From: Verrucomicrobiota bacterium
GTDB taxonomy: Bacteria > Verrucomicrobiota > Verrucomicrobiia > Limisphaerales > UBA9464
Direction of reading: 5' to 3'
Assembly: GCA_947454705.1 (NCBI GenBank)
Contig: CANGKZ010000042.1
Coordinates: 1 to 43,394 of the forward strand
DNA: 43,394 bases
Of the stretch, positions 1 to 8,461 are shown one piece after another. Below the pieces are notes generated by a model, which saw nothing but the letters and a program-made list of their open reading frames with translations, searched no databases and had not been told where the DNA came from. The position numbers and the translations under genes were made by a program. The number at the start of each line of letters is the position of its first letter. Within the stretch, counting starts at the first letter, position 1.

Positions 1-74
1 TGGAGGCGAGGGTCGGAATCGAACCGACGATGAGGCTTTTGCAGAGCCCTGCCTTACCACTTGGCTACCCCGCC
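1..74 (-). tRNA. tRNA-Cys (anticodon GCA)
   Basis: Read on the minus strand, the segment folds as a complete cloverleaf. The 7-bp acceptor stem GGCGGGG pairs with CCTCGCC (one G-U). The anticodon arm has stem GGGCT/AGCCT and loop CTGCAAA, placing GCA at the anticodon. The T arm has the usual GGTTCGATTCC core. U at the discriminator position is the known identity base of tRNA-Cys, and the CCA end is encoded in the DNA. The gene abuts the left window edge, so nothing can be said about what lies beyond its 3' end. Confidence 0.95.
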
Positions 75-313
75 CAGCTTGAAGACCACACCGCGTTTGC
101 AGTCGCAGTTGCCGTGCACGCCTTCGAAGTCCGATCAGCTTCGCGAGTTTGCAGCTTCGGGTCAAGCGTCCGAAAAAGATCCAAGGATCAGCCGGCTCCA
201 CCCATTCATTTTCCTCCGCGTTCCCACCTCCATTCCCATTCCCAACCCGCACGTTCCGCATCGACCGCCGATTCCTGACTTGCGTCCTCCCATGGCTTCG
301 CAAGGTTGATCGC

Positions 314-1021
314 ATGATGGATTCCAGCGCAATCCCCACGCAGTTCCCGTTGGTCATGTCACCCAGCACCACGACCAGCGCCGCCAGCGCCGGTACCGGC
401 GACAACGGGGACAACAATCGTCCTGCCATCGCGGATTCTCAGGGCTTGGATCGATGGTCTCAACGTCCCCAGGTTGCACTGGTAGCACTGGTTGCCGGCG
501 CGCTGGTGCTCTCGGGGTGCGCATCCACCAGCCCGGCTTCGAACCCGAGTTCGTCATCGTCCGCTGGAGTCACCACGTCGGGTGCCGCGAGGGTGAAGGC
601 TGAGTTCGTTCATCCCGAGAAATTCATGGATCTCCAGCTCGGGGGACAGACTCCGGAGGCAAGCCGGCCCCAGGTGTTGAGCCGGTTTCAGCGGCTGCTG
701 CAACGCGAAGCGGTGGGTCGGATTCCCGCAGGTTCCGTGCTTGAGGTGCGCTTTACCGAGGTAGACCAGGCGGGTTGGATTCCGCCGTTCAATCTGCATG
801 AGGTTCGCGTGATCACGGAGATCCGACCGGCGCGACTCGAATTGGAGTATCGCACGATTCCCGCCGCCAAATCCGGCGAGGTGAACGATCCGCCGTTCCG
901 AAAAGTGGTGTTGTCCAGCGCGGGTGAGTATCGCACCGCCGTTCACTCCTCCAGCGATCCGCTTGCGATCGAACTTCAGTTGCTTCGCGATTGGGTTCGC
1001 CGACTTGGGACCGGATCCTGA
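314..1021 (+). CDS. putative DUF3016-like lipoprotein
   Basis: A hydrophobic stretch runs into the lipobox LSGC and then a Ser-rich linker, as in lipoproteins processed by signal peptidase II. The C-terminal 130 residues follow the pattern I remember for DUF3016 (pattern FVHPEKFMD, then IPAGSVLEVRFTEVDQAG, then EVRV near RLELEY). The function of that family is unknown. The start is uncertain. ATG at 314 or 356 would leave about 50 low-complexity residues before the hydrophobic core. TTG at 446 would give a normal lipoprotein signal (MDRWSQRPQ before the core, Cys at position 25) and may be the true start. The gene stands alone, followed by about 1 kb without genes. Confidence 0.6.
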   Translation: MMDSSAIPTQFPLVMSPSTTTSAASAGTGDNGDNNRPAIADSQGLDRWSQRPQVALVALVAGALVLSGCASTSPASNPSSSSSAGVTTSGAARVKAEFVHPEKFMDLQLGGQTPEASRPQVLSRFQRLLQREAVGRIPAGSVLEVRFTEVDQAGWIPPFNLHEVRVITEIRPARLELEYRTIPAAKSGEVNDPPFRKVVLSSAGEYRTAVHSSSDPLAIELQLLRDWVRRLGTGS

Positions 1022-1078
1022 TGCGTAATCCCCGTCGGGACGAGGTGCTTTGACGTGGGGACGGCAGTTGAAGAGGGG

Positions 1079-1230
1079 TTCAACCACAGATGGACACGGA
1101 TGAACACAGATGGAACTGCTCGGAACGGCAGGATCCACGGATCCCCCCAGGAGGTGCAACGGTTCGCGCCCAATCGAATCACCCATCTCCTTCTCTATCT
1201 GTGTGAATCTGCGTCCATCTGTGGTTTCAA
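1079..1230. repeat. interrupted inverted repeat (CCACAGATGG family)
   Basis: The left arm, about 1079-1113, begins TTCAACCACAGATGGACAC. The right arm, about 1195-1230, is its reverse complement with a handful of mismatches and ends ATCTGTGGTTTCAA. The arms are about 35 bp, roughly 80% complementary by eye, and separated by about 80 bp. Similar CCACAGATG-type sequences are, from general knowledge, common intergenic repeats in Verrucomicrobiota and related phyla. No transposase is nearby, so this could be a non-autonomous element or a structured RNA. Confidence 0.7.
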
Positions 1231-1493
1231 CGGCCGTCTTTGGGTTTAGCCGCGCGGGGATGGGGACCAATTTGGAGAGCGTGAAAGCAGGAGGGGAATG
1301 GCCAGCACGCCGCGAGGGCTTTGAGCGCCTTCGTCTCCTCGCTGATTAATCCCATCAGATCCCTCGGGGGCGTTAACCCGCAACCTGGTTTTGGTGCAGT
1401 TCTGAATCGATCTCTTCAGTCCGTACTCCGGCTTTCACTGTCTCGATACCCTCCAAGTGAACCTTGCGGTCCGCGGTTCCCGCCGTTTCGGCG

Positions 1494-1513
1494 AAAAAAG
1501 TTTAAACTTTTTT
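1494..1513. promoter_or_regulatory. 20-bp perfect A/T palindrome
   Basis: The sequence AAAAAAGTTTAAACTTTTTT is perfectly self-complementary and carries one further T. It is a sharp AT island in GC-rich DNA. With no loop and a run of seven T it could act as a binding site or, less likely, a weak bidirectional terminator. It lies about 55 bp upstream of the paired operator-like element. Confidence 0.5.
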
Positions 1514-1566
1514 TGGCCCTCGATTGCGCCCGGTCAGGACCCGGTTTCGGTCCTTTTCTCCGGTCC

Positions 1567-1610
1567 AAACGCACAGTGTGCGCTGCTGATCATTTGCACA
1601 CTGTGCGTTT
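1567..1610. promoter_or_regulatory. paired operator-like inverted repeat (GCACA-N-TGTGC twice)
   Basis: A perfect 15-bp inverted repeat: AAACGCACAGTGTGC at 1567-1581 and GCACACTGTGCGTTT at 1596-1610, with a 14-bp spacer. Each arm is itself an almost perfect dyad, GCACA-N-TGTGC, with centres 25 bp apart. That pattern fits two adjacent binding sites for a dimeric regulator better than a terminator, because no T-run follows directly. The nearest downstream gene starts at 2076. Confidence 0.5.
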
Positions 1611-2075
1611 GTTGGTTTTGCCCCTGTTTCCGAGATTTTGCGTCTCCGGGTTGGAGGCGTTCGAACTTGGAATGAACCAACGTTTCATATCCTATATAAA
1701 ACAACTCTAAGACCGTGTTGTGGAGATATAAGAACGGCAACAAACGCTTGACGATGGTATCATGAATGAGGCACCTAACACCCATTCAACATTTGCTGAT
1801 TCAGACCGGCAAGTGAGAGCCAATCGATTCAAACCCTTACCAATCCGCACCCAGAGTTAGCACCCTTCCGATCGCTTTCCCCGTTGGTGAATTGATGCCG
1901 TAATGCGGTTGCCTGGATCCAGAATCCGAGGCTTCCGATGGGCGACCTTTTGTCCTCGGGGGACGCGTCCGGAAGGAGGGAGGCAGTTCAAAAAAGAAAT
2001 CCGATGAGCGATGGGACGACGTCCAGCCGCGTCAATGCCCGCGCACATCGAGGCGATTCGAGTTCAACCGTTCCT

Positions 2076-3467
2076 ATGAGCCTTCATTCAAAACAACTCG
2101 TTCCTGCGTTGAGTTCCATTTTCGTCCTGCTGGCCCTCGATCGTTCGATCGCAGAGGCCGGAACCGTGGCAGCAGTGGGCAGAAATGTGTTTGGACAGGC
2201 GAGTCCCCCGGCGTCGGTTACGGATGCGGTTTCGGTGGCCGCTGGACGGGATTTCAGCCTCGCACTGACCCAACGCGGAACGGTGGTGGGATGGGGCTGG
2301 AATGGAGAAGGGCGTTCCTCGCCTCCTTCCGACTTGGGAAATGCGGTGGCGCTGTCTGCCGGCATTTATCACGCACTCGCCTTGAAGGCCGATGGTTCGG
2401 TGAGTGCCTGGGGATTTGGCGGCAACGAGCTTCTGGTGCTGCCCCAGAGCGTGACCAATGTGCTGGCGGTGGCGGCGGGCGGATACCACAGCCTGGCCCT
2501 TCGACGCGATGGGACGGTGGTGGGTTGGGGGTTCCACGGAAACGGGCGCACCACACCTCCGGCGACATTGACAGATGTCATCGCCATCGATGCCGGACGC
2601 GATCACAGCGTGGCCTTGAAGGCGAATGGGACGGTGGTGGCCTGGGGATTGAATGACGAGGGGCAGACGAATGTGCCGGACGGCCTGAAGGAGGTCGTAG
2701 CGATCGCCGCCGGGGAAAGCCACACGTTGGCGTTGAAGCGGGATGGCACCGTGGTGGCCTGGGGGCACAACGGGCACGGTCAATCCAGTGTTCCGGCCGG
2801 CCTCAATTCGGTCACGGCCATCGCAGCGGGATCTGCCCACAGTCTGGCCTTGAAGGCGGACGGATCGGTGGCCGCCTGGGGCGACAACACCTACGGGCAG
2901 TTGAATCTGAGCGGCTCCGACATTCGAGCCATTGCCGCCCGTGGGGCTCACAGCCTGGCCATTCGTGGCACGGGACCGTCGATTGAATCCCAGCCATTGA
3001 GCCAGACGGTGCTCGCCGGAGATGCGGTGAGCTTCAGCGTCGGTGCGATCGGAAGCGGCCTTTCGTACCAATGGTTCTTCAATGGCATGCCACTCGATAG
3101 GGCGACCCACTCGACCCTCAACCTGTCCGAAGTGTCCAAGCAGCGGGCGGGTCTTTATTCCGTTCAGGTGGGGTCGGCATCCGGAGTCCAGCAAAGCGCC
3201 AGTGCGGTGCTGGTTGTTCGCGGTTTGCAGCAGATGGAGGCGCCGGAAGCGCTGCCCGGGGGAGGGTTGAGACTCACCTTTGGGGATCAGAACGGGGAGG
3301 CGATCAGCGCTCCCAATGCGACCCGCTACGCCGTCGAGTCCTCCACGGACCTGGTCCACTGGACTCCGATCGAGACCGCACCCGTTCTCATCGATGGTCG
3401 TCTCGTTCTCAGGGATCCAACCGCCTCCATTTCCGGGAATCAGTTCTTCCGGGTGATCGAGAAATGA
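2076..3467 (+). CDS. secreted RCC1-type beta-propeller protein with Ig-like and C-terminal sorting-type domains
   Basis: The ATG at 2076 is preferred because a signal peptide follows at once (MSLHSKQLVPALSSIFVLLA, then SIAEAG); the open frame reaches back to 1938. Seven RCC1-like repeats fill residues 30-297. Each has the pattern AG..HSLAL followed by DGTV..WG, and the first six occur at an exact 39-residue period, matching one blade per repeat. An Ig-like domain (about 302-382, with YQW..NG and AG.Y.V) follows. The last 70 residues hold the Verrucomicrobial YAVESSTDLVHW...FFRV domain, found at the ends of many exported proteins of this group. The probable role is surface binding or adhesion; no catalytic residues are visible. 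The next gene begins 39 bp downstream. Confidence 0.85.
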   Translation: MSLHSKQLVPALSSIFVLLALDRSIAEAGTVAAVGRNVFGQASPPASVTDAVSVAAGRDFSLALTQRGTVVGWGWNGEGRSSPPSDLGNAVALSAGIYHALALKADGSVSAWGFGGNELLVLPQSVTNVLAVAAGGYHSLALRRDGTVVGWGFHGNGRTTPPATLTDVIAIDAGRDHSVALKANGTVVAWGLNDEGQTNVPDGLKEVVAIAAGESHTLALKRDGTVVAWGHNGHGQSSVPAGLNSVTAIAAGSAHSLALKADGSVAAWGDNTYGQLNLSGSDIRAIAARGAHSLAIRGTGPSIESQPLSQTVLAGDAVSFSVGAIGSGLSYQWFFNGMPLDRATHSTLNLSEVSKQRAGLYSVQVGSASGVQQSASAVLVVRGLQQMEAPEALPGGGLRLTFGDQNGEAISAPNATRYAVESSTDLVHWTPIETAPVLIDGRLVLRDPTASISGNQFFRVIEK

Positions 3468-3506
3468 AGCTGCGAACTCCGAATCAAACCCAAAACCGCC
3501 TCTTCC

Positions 3507-6500
3507 ATGAACTCGACGCCTATTAAAACCAGTTTTGCCTCCCGTGCCGGCAGTTGGGCTGCTGTTGCCAGTATCGCCCTGGGGCTTGTCCATTCCGCAC
3601 GAGCCGGAACTCCGGGATTGGTGGACACCACGTTTGCCGATCCCGCGATCACTGCGACTTCCCCGAGTGGAACCACCGGTGTTTATTCTCTGGATATCGA
3701 TTCGAACGATAAGATTGTTGTTCTTGGGAATTTCAACCTCGCGGGCAGCACCTCCCAAACCTATGGGAATCTTGCGCGCTTCAATTCGAACGGAACCCTG
3801 GATACGACGTTTCAGAATCCGAACATCAATGCGGGCATCACCGCGGGAACGGTGCTGGTACTCCCGAGCGGCAAGATTCTGGCGGGGGGCAATTTTCAAA
3901 CCGTTGGATCCGGGAATCTGAGCTACTCCCAAATGGCGCGGTTCAATTCGGACGGAACGGTGGATACCTCCTTTTCGAACCCGCAGATTTCCACGCTGGT
4001 CCGCGCGATCGCGGTGGATTCGAATCAAAAGATCTACGCCGCCGGAACTTTCCTCAACGTCGGCGGCAACACCGCCTACGCCCGGCTGGCGCGGTTCAAC
4101 AGCGATGGAACGTTGGACACCAGTTTCACGCCTCCCTCGTTCTCGTCCACGCTCTTCAACGTGACGCCAGATGCATCGGGGAAGGTTTATGTGGGTGGCT
4201 CATTCACGACCTTGACCGATGGAGTCTCCGGCACGTTGACGCGGAAAGGTCTCGCTCGGTTGAACTCCAATGGGACCATTGATGCAACGTTCGACGATCC
4301 GAACCTGGTCGCCCCAGCGACGTTGCTCACCCGCTCGATCGTCTTTGATTCCAACGGCAAGATCATGGTGGCCGGTACGTTTACGACCGCAGGGGCCTCC
4401 AATGCCACCCGCCGTGGTATCGCCCGATTCAACACGGACGGAACCCTGGACACTTCGTTCGTGGATTCCGGATACGACCTGAGCACCACCCGGGGAATCG
4501 TGCTGCAGGCCAATGACAAGGTTTTGGTGGCGAGTGTCACCATCAACAACGCCATCACGCCTCCGTTTTACCAAGGGATGCTTTTGCTGAACTCCGACGG
4601 GAGCCTGGACACCTCGTTCGGCAATCCTCGAATCACCGGTTTGGCCATTGCCATGAAGCTCAATTCCGGAGGTGGCATTCTGGTGGGTGGCACCCTGAGT
4701 TCCCTGGATTCGCCCGCCGTGAATCGTTCCAAGCTGGCCCGCTTGTTTGGAAATCCGACGCCTCCGATTGTCTCAAGCGTGACTGGCCCCTCTGCCGGGT
4801 CCTATCGGGCAGGACAGGTCTTGAGCTTTACGGTCAACTTTACCCAGTCGGTGGTGGTCACCGGATCACCCCGGATTCCATTGACCATCGGGAGTTCCTC
4901 GGTCTTCGCCACGTACGCCTCTGGAAGCGGATCCACGGCACTGGTGTTTTCCTACACGGTGCAATCGGGGGACCTGGACAGCAACGGCATCGAAGCGACC
5001 TCCCCGATCTCGCTGAACTCCGGCTCGATCAATACCTCGGGCGGGACGAGCAGTGGTCTGGCATTCACGGCTCCCAACACATCGGCAGTGCTGGTGGATG
5101 CAATCCTTCCTTCTGCGGTCAGCGTCACCTCCAGCACCACCGACGGCATCTATGATGTCGGTGCCGTCATCCCGGTGGCGGTGAGCTTTACCGAGGCAGT
5201 GACGGTGGTGGGAACTCCGACCCTGACTCTCGAAACGGGAAGTGTGGATCGGGTTGTGAACTATACCAGCGGCTCCGGCACTTCCACGCTGACTTTCAAC
5301 TACACGGTGCAAAGCGGCGACACGAGTGCGGACCTCGACTACGTCAGCACCTCGGCCCTATCCGCGAACGGCGGCACGATCCGGGACGCCGCCGGAAATG
5401 ATGCGGTTCTCACCCTTTCAACCCCGGGAACCATTGGGTCGCTCGGGGCCTCCAAGGCAATCCGCATCAACACCTCGACCCCCACGGACATCACCCTGAG
5501 TGCGAACCGCGTGGTGGATCAGGCCTCGGTGGGAACCACGGTCGGAACGTTGACTGCGGTCGATGCGGATGCCGGGGACAGCTTCACCTACACACTGGTG
5601 AGCGGCACCGGAAGCACTGGCAACGCGCGATTTTCGATCTCGGGCTCGACCTTGCAGGTGCAGACAACGCCGGCGATCTCGGACTCGAGCTACAGCATCC
5701 GGGTCCGGGCGACCGATGCCGCCGGGCACTTCTACGAGAAGGCGTTCACCGTGCTGGTCATGGCGGTGAGGATCGATGCCGGAGACTACCTGATCGCGGA
5801 CCGAGGACCCTATCGCAACACCGGTACCATTCTGGTCGTGAACAAGACCGGCGCGGTCCAACGGGTGATTTCCACCCAGCTGAAGGATCCGTATGACATC
5901 ACCACTGACAGCTCCGGGAATCTAATCGTGGCGGACTACGACTATGATCCGACCGGATTTGGGGCGGGCCGCGGTTCGAGTATTTTCCGAATTCATCTGC
6001 AGACCGGAGTGGCGACGCGGCTGGTGTCCGGCCAGGCGTTTGTGACGCCCCTGGGAGTCAAGGTGGAGTCCGACGGGAAGCTTCTGGTGGCGGATCCCGA
6101 CTATGGGTTTGGACCGGGCGCAACCTCCGCCGGTGCGGTGTTCCGGATTGATCCCGGAGTGAGCACGAACCGGCTGAGCTCGTTGAACCAATTCTACTTC
6201 CTCCAGGGTCTGGCTCTGGCTCCCAACGGGGATATCTATGTCTCGGACTACGGCGATGGCGGAGGCCGTCCGAATCGGGTGATCAAGGTGGACAAGACCT
6301 CGGGCGCCCAAACGGTGATGACCACGGGAGGTCTTCTGCGACCGATCGGACTCGCGGTGGAAAGCGACGGATCAAGTTTGGTTGTCGTGGATTCGACCTC
6401 GAAAAAGCTGGTGCGGGTGACGCTTCCAGGTGGGGTGCAGTCGGACGTTTCCACGGATTCGCAATTCATCCAGCCCACACACGTGGCGATCGAGGCCGAC

Positions 6501-6647
6501 GGCAATTACATCGTGACCGACGGCAAGACGAGTGCGGTGGCCGGGGAGCGACGGGTGTACCGGGTGAATCGAAATACCGGCGCGGCAACGGTGCTCGTAT
6601 CGGACGGATTTTTCCAACAACCCCGCGGAGTCTCAATCGCCCGTTAA
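3507..6647 (+). CDS. secreted delta-60 repeat / cadherin-like / NHL propeller protein
   Basis: A signal peptide (about residues 1-33, ending HSARA-G) opens a 1046-residue protein. Residues 38-415 carry about seven delta-60-type repeats with the hallmark RFNSDGTLDTSF and a following K-I-x-x-x-GxF strand, which form a propeller. Two Ig-like domains of the SwmB kind (about 420-655, each with YTVQSGD) and a cadherin-like domain (about 660-755, with VDADAGD) form a stalk. The last 290 residues are an NHL/SMP-30-like propeller with repeated LxxPxGLAVESDGxxxVxD motifs. The protein is extracellular and likely a binding or structural protein. It lies 22 bp upstream of the small peptide gene and could share a transcript with it. 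Confidence 0.85.
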   Translation: MNSTPIKTSFASRAGSWAAVASIALGLVHSARAGTPGLVDTTFADPAITATSPSGTTGVYSLDIDSNDKIVVLGNFNLAGSTSQTYGNLARFNSNGTLDTTFQNPNINAGITAGTVLVLPSGKILAGGNFQTVGSGNLSYSQMARFNSDGTVDTSFSNPQISTLVRAIAVDSNQKIYAAGTFLNVGGNTAYARLARFNSDGTLDTSFTPPSFSSTLFNVTPDASGKVYVGGSFTTLTDGVSGTLTRKGLARLNSNGTIDATFDDPNLVAPATLLTRSIVFDSNGKIMVAGTFTTAGASNATRRGIARFNTDGTLDTSFVDSGYDLSTTRGIVLQANDKVLVASVTINNAITPPFYQGMLLLNSDGSLDTSFGNPRITGLAIAMKLNSGGGILVGGTLSSLDSPAVNRSKLARLFGNPTPPIVSSVTGPSAGSYRAGQVLSFTVNFTQSVVVTGSPRIPLTIGSSSVFATYASGSGSTALVFSYTVQSGDLDSNGIEATSPISLNSGSINTSGGTSSGLAFTAPNTSAVLVDAILPSAVSVTSSTTDGIYDVGAVIPVAVSFTEAVTVVGTPTLTLETGSVDRVVNYTSGSGTSTLTFNYTVQSGDTSADLDYVSTSALSANGGTIRDAAGNDAVLTLSTPGTIGSLGASKAIRINTSTPTDITLSANRVVDQASVGTTVGTLTAVDADAGDSFTYTLVSGTGSTGNARFSISGSTLQVQTTPAISDSSYSIRVRATDAAGHFYEKAFTVLVMAVRIDAGDYLIADRGPYRNTGTILVVNKTGAVQRVISTQLKDPYDITTDSSGNLIVADYDYDPTGFGAGRGSSIFRIHLQTGVATRLVSGQAFVTPLGVKVESDGKLLVADPDYGFGPGATSAGAVFRIDPGVSTNRLSSLNQFYFLQGLALAPNGDIYVSDYGDGGGRPNRVIKVDKTSGAQTVMTTGGLLRPIGLAVESDGSSLVVVDSTSKKLVRVTLPGGVQSDVSTDSQFIQPTHVAIEADGNYIVTDGKTSAVAGERRVYRVNRNTGAATVLVSDGFFQQPRGVSIAR

Positions 6648-6669
6648 TCAACCTTTTCCCCAACGCAAC

Positions 6670-6825
6670 ATGAAGAAACTCGACAAGTTGGATTTGAGGG
6701 GCCGGCGGGAGTTCCTGCGAAAGGCGGTCAAACGCACGGTCATCCCGGTGCTGGTCGCCCACTCGCTGAAGAACATGAAGGCCGATCCGCTCTACGGTGA
6801 ATCGCGTCAGGATGAAGTGCTTTGA
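6670..6825 (+). CDS. 51-residue peptide with an RREFLRKA motif; candidate substrate of the adjacent tailoring cassette
   Basis: Translation from ATG 6670 to TGA 6823 gives MKKLDKLDLRGRREFLRKAV, then KRTVIPVLVAHSLKNMK and ADPLYGESRQDEVL. It starts with a basic segment and a twin-arginine-like GRREFLRKA, followed by a short hydrophobic stretch (TVIPVLVAHSL) and an acidic/polar tail with YGES. Short proteins with RRxFLKKA plus a proline-containing hydrophobic stretch are, from memory, often found beside PqqD/HprK-like genes; their role is unknown. The gene lies 22 bp after a large secreted protein and 221 bp before the glycosyltransferase. It has no strong Shine-Dalgarno, and its size makes it easy to miss. 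I infer it could be a precursor peptide or a small Tat-targeted protein. It could also be a chance frame. Confidence 0.6.
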   Translation: MKKLDKLDLRGRREFLRKAVKRTVIPVLVAHSLKNMKADPLYGESRQDEVL

Positions 6826-7046
6826 GGTGACGGCCAGGTCCGACGCTTCCGGAAAAATCGGTGTCAGGTAAGGGAGCTGCACGCTATCGTCGGCAGTACC
6901 GAAATGAGTCTTGGTTCCCATGCCGTGTCGAACTCCCGACGACCGCTGACTTGGAGTTTATTGAAACTGCGCTCAGGGCGGCCGATTTCGATCGGAGCCC
7001 AATCCAGCGACGACCGAAGCACGAGCCACGGGAATCGTCGCGGCGA

Positions 7047-8183
7047 ATGAAAGCATCCCCCACCATCGCCGCCTGCCTGATGGTTCGCGATTGTGCGGAG
7101 CATCTGCGGCGATGCCTTGCCAGTTTGGAAGGGCAGGTGGATGCGATCTACATCACCGATACAGGCTCGGTGGATGCGACCGTGGAGGTGGCCCGTTCGT
7201 TTGGGGCGATCGTCCGTTTTTTCCCGTGGTGTGACGATTTTTCTGCCGCACGAAACGCGAGTCTCGAGGGCGTGACCGAAGACTGGCTCTTGGTCTTGGA
7301 TGCGGATGACGCCTTCGCCCCCGGTGGAGTGGCAACGATCCGACCGCTTCTCGCTCCCGGCGACTGTGCCGCCACGGTGCTTTACCGCATTACTCCCAGC
7401 CACACTCCACTCAGGGCCACCCGGTTGTTCCGCAACGGCCTGGGATGTCGATATGAGGGAATCATTCACGAGAGTCCGGGCGACTGGTTGCGGGCGCGGG
7501 TTCGCGACGGATGGGCGCGGGTGGATCTTCCGGTGACCTTGTCCCATTATGGGTACACTGCGGATCTTCTCCCCGGGAAGGCGGCCCGGAATCTTCCGCT
7601 GCTTCGACGTGAGTGGCAGCGATTGCAGTCCGGCGGTTCGGAGGCGTCGCGGTTTCACGCGGGAGCCGAGCTCGGAATGGCGCTGGCCAAGAGTGGCGCC
7701 ACGAAGGAATCCGAAACCTGGTTTGCCGACCTGTGGCAGCGGGTGGAATCGGCCGACGCAATCCCCGTCGCTTCGAGGATGAAGGTGCTGCTGTGCCGGC
7801 TTTGGATTTTGAAGGAGCAGGGTGCGTCTTGCGACGCGGTTCGATTGGCGCTGGTCCGAAGTGTAGAGGGTAGCTGCGGTGCCGTTCCGGCCTACCAATT
7901 GCAGCGCGGGTTGATCGAGCTGGAGTGCGCCAATCCAGAATCCGCGGTTCAATGGTTGGAGCGGTTTCACGGGAGCATTGGAGCGGCCGAGTTTGAAGTG
8001 GCGGTTCCACAGGAATACCTCGGCGTTCGCCTGTGGGTCATGCTCGGTCAGTGTCGGATGGCATTGAAACAGCATGGAGCGGCTGCGGAGTGCTTCAAAC
8101 GTTGCGTCGAAATGGCCCCCGGGGTGGACGAATATTCGCTTCGACTTCGAGTGGCTGAATCCCTTGAACTGGCCCACACATGA
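7047..8183 (+). CDS. family 2 glycosyltransferase with helical (TPR-like) C-terminal region
   Basis: The N-terminal 230 residues are a GT-A fold. It starts PTIAACLMVRD, has the nucleotide-sugar segment TDTGSVD, the FFPWCDDFSAARN segment typical of SunT-like GT2 enzymes, and the metal-binding LDADD at residues 84-88. The remaining 150 residues are helical with TPR-like spacing. The open frame extends upstream to 6861, but those 62 residues look non-coding and GT2 homology begins right at ATG 7047. GT2 enzymes of this kind can glycosylate peptides or polysaccharides; the substrate here is not known. The stop overlaps the next start (ATGA), showing translational coupling to the PqqD-like gene. 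Confidence 0.85.
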   Translation: MKASPTIAACLMVRDCAEHLRRCLASLEGQVDAIYITDTGSVDATVEVARSFGAIVRFFPWCDDFSAARNASLEGVTEDWLLVLDADDAFAPGGVATIRPLLAPGDCAATVLYRITPSHTPLRATRLFRNGLGCRYEGIIHESPGDWLRARVRDGWARVDLPVTLSHYGYTADLLPGKAARNLPLLRREWQRLQSGGSEASRFHAGAELGMALAKSGATKESETWFADLWQRVESADAIPVASRMKVLLCRLWILKEQGASCDAVRLALVRSVEGSCGAVPAYQLQRGLIELECANPESAVQWLERFHGSIGAAEFEVAVPQEYLGVRLWVMLGQCRMALKQHGAAAECFKRCVEMAPGVDEYSLRLRVAESLELAHT

Positions 8184-8461
8184 TTGACGAAGCGTGGTCG
8201 AAATCACGGCCGACCATCACCGACCGATTCTTCTGGGAGCCGCTCCCGGACGGCTGCCTGCTCTTCGAGGAGGCCACGGGCGAGCTCATCACGCTCAATG
8301 GTCCGGCGGAGCTGATCCTGTCGCACTGCGATGGCGAGCATTCCATCGGGGATCTCCGAAGGATGGTGGAGGCAGAACTGGAGGTTTCGCCCTCGGTCAC
8401 TGAGGAGTTGATCCGCCGGCTTCTCTCCGCCGGAGTGATTGCGAATGAGGCTGTGGAATGA
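8180..8461 (+). CDS. PqqD-like peptide-binding protein
   Basis: This 93-residue protein has the PqqD winged-helix pattern: a strand pair around GCLLFEEATGELITLN, then helices with ILSHCDGEHSIGDL, and a final helix VTEELIRRLLSAGVI. PqqD-type domains bind leader peptides and hand them to modifying enzymes in many RiPP pathways. The gene overlaps both neighbours by 4 bp (ATGA junctions at 8180 and 8458), so it is made together with the glycosyltransferase and the HPr-kinase-like protein. This strongly suggests that the cassette handles a peptide. It matches the PqqD-related members of HPr-rel-A type cassettes. Confidence 0.85.
   Translation: MIDEAWSKSRPTITDRFFWEPLPDGCLLFEEATGELITLNGPAELILSHCDGEHSIGDLRRMVEAELEVSPSVTEELIRRLLSAGVIANEAVE

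Larger units (their letters stand above)
1022..2075. other. intergenic region without a convincing gene
   Basis: About 1 kb in which no reading frame looks coding on either strand. It holds three structured elements listed separately: an interrupted inverted repeat at 1079-1230, an A/T palindrome at 1494-1513 and a paired inverted repeat at 1567-1610. From about 1670 to 1760 the base composition turns AT-rich (for example TATATAAAA near 1693), unlike the GC-rich surroundings. That suits a promoter for the RCC1-type gene, but I see no -35/-10 pair with proper spacing: TTGGAA at 1667 and TATATA at 1693 are 20 bp apart. Confidence 0.6.

Noticed and set aside
554-1270. 238-residue minus-strand frame across the lipoprotein gene and the inverted repeat
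   Set aside because: It spans an intergenic repeat and has no signal or motif, whereas the plus-strand lipobox gene explains the coding part.
2088-4028. 646-residue open frame on the minus strand
   Set aside because: It is antisense to two propeller genes with strong repeat signatures. Its apparent periodicity only mirrors the repeats of the plus strand.
6861-7046. 62-residue N-terminal extension of the glycosyltransferase
   Set aside because: The residues are Arg-rich without any fold pattern, and GT2 homology begins exactly at the later ATG (7047).
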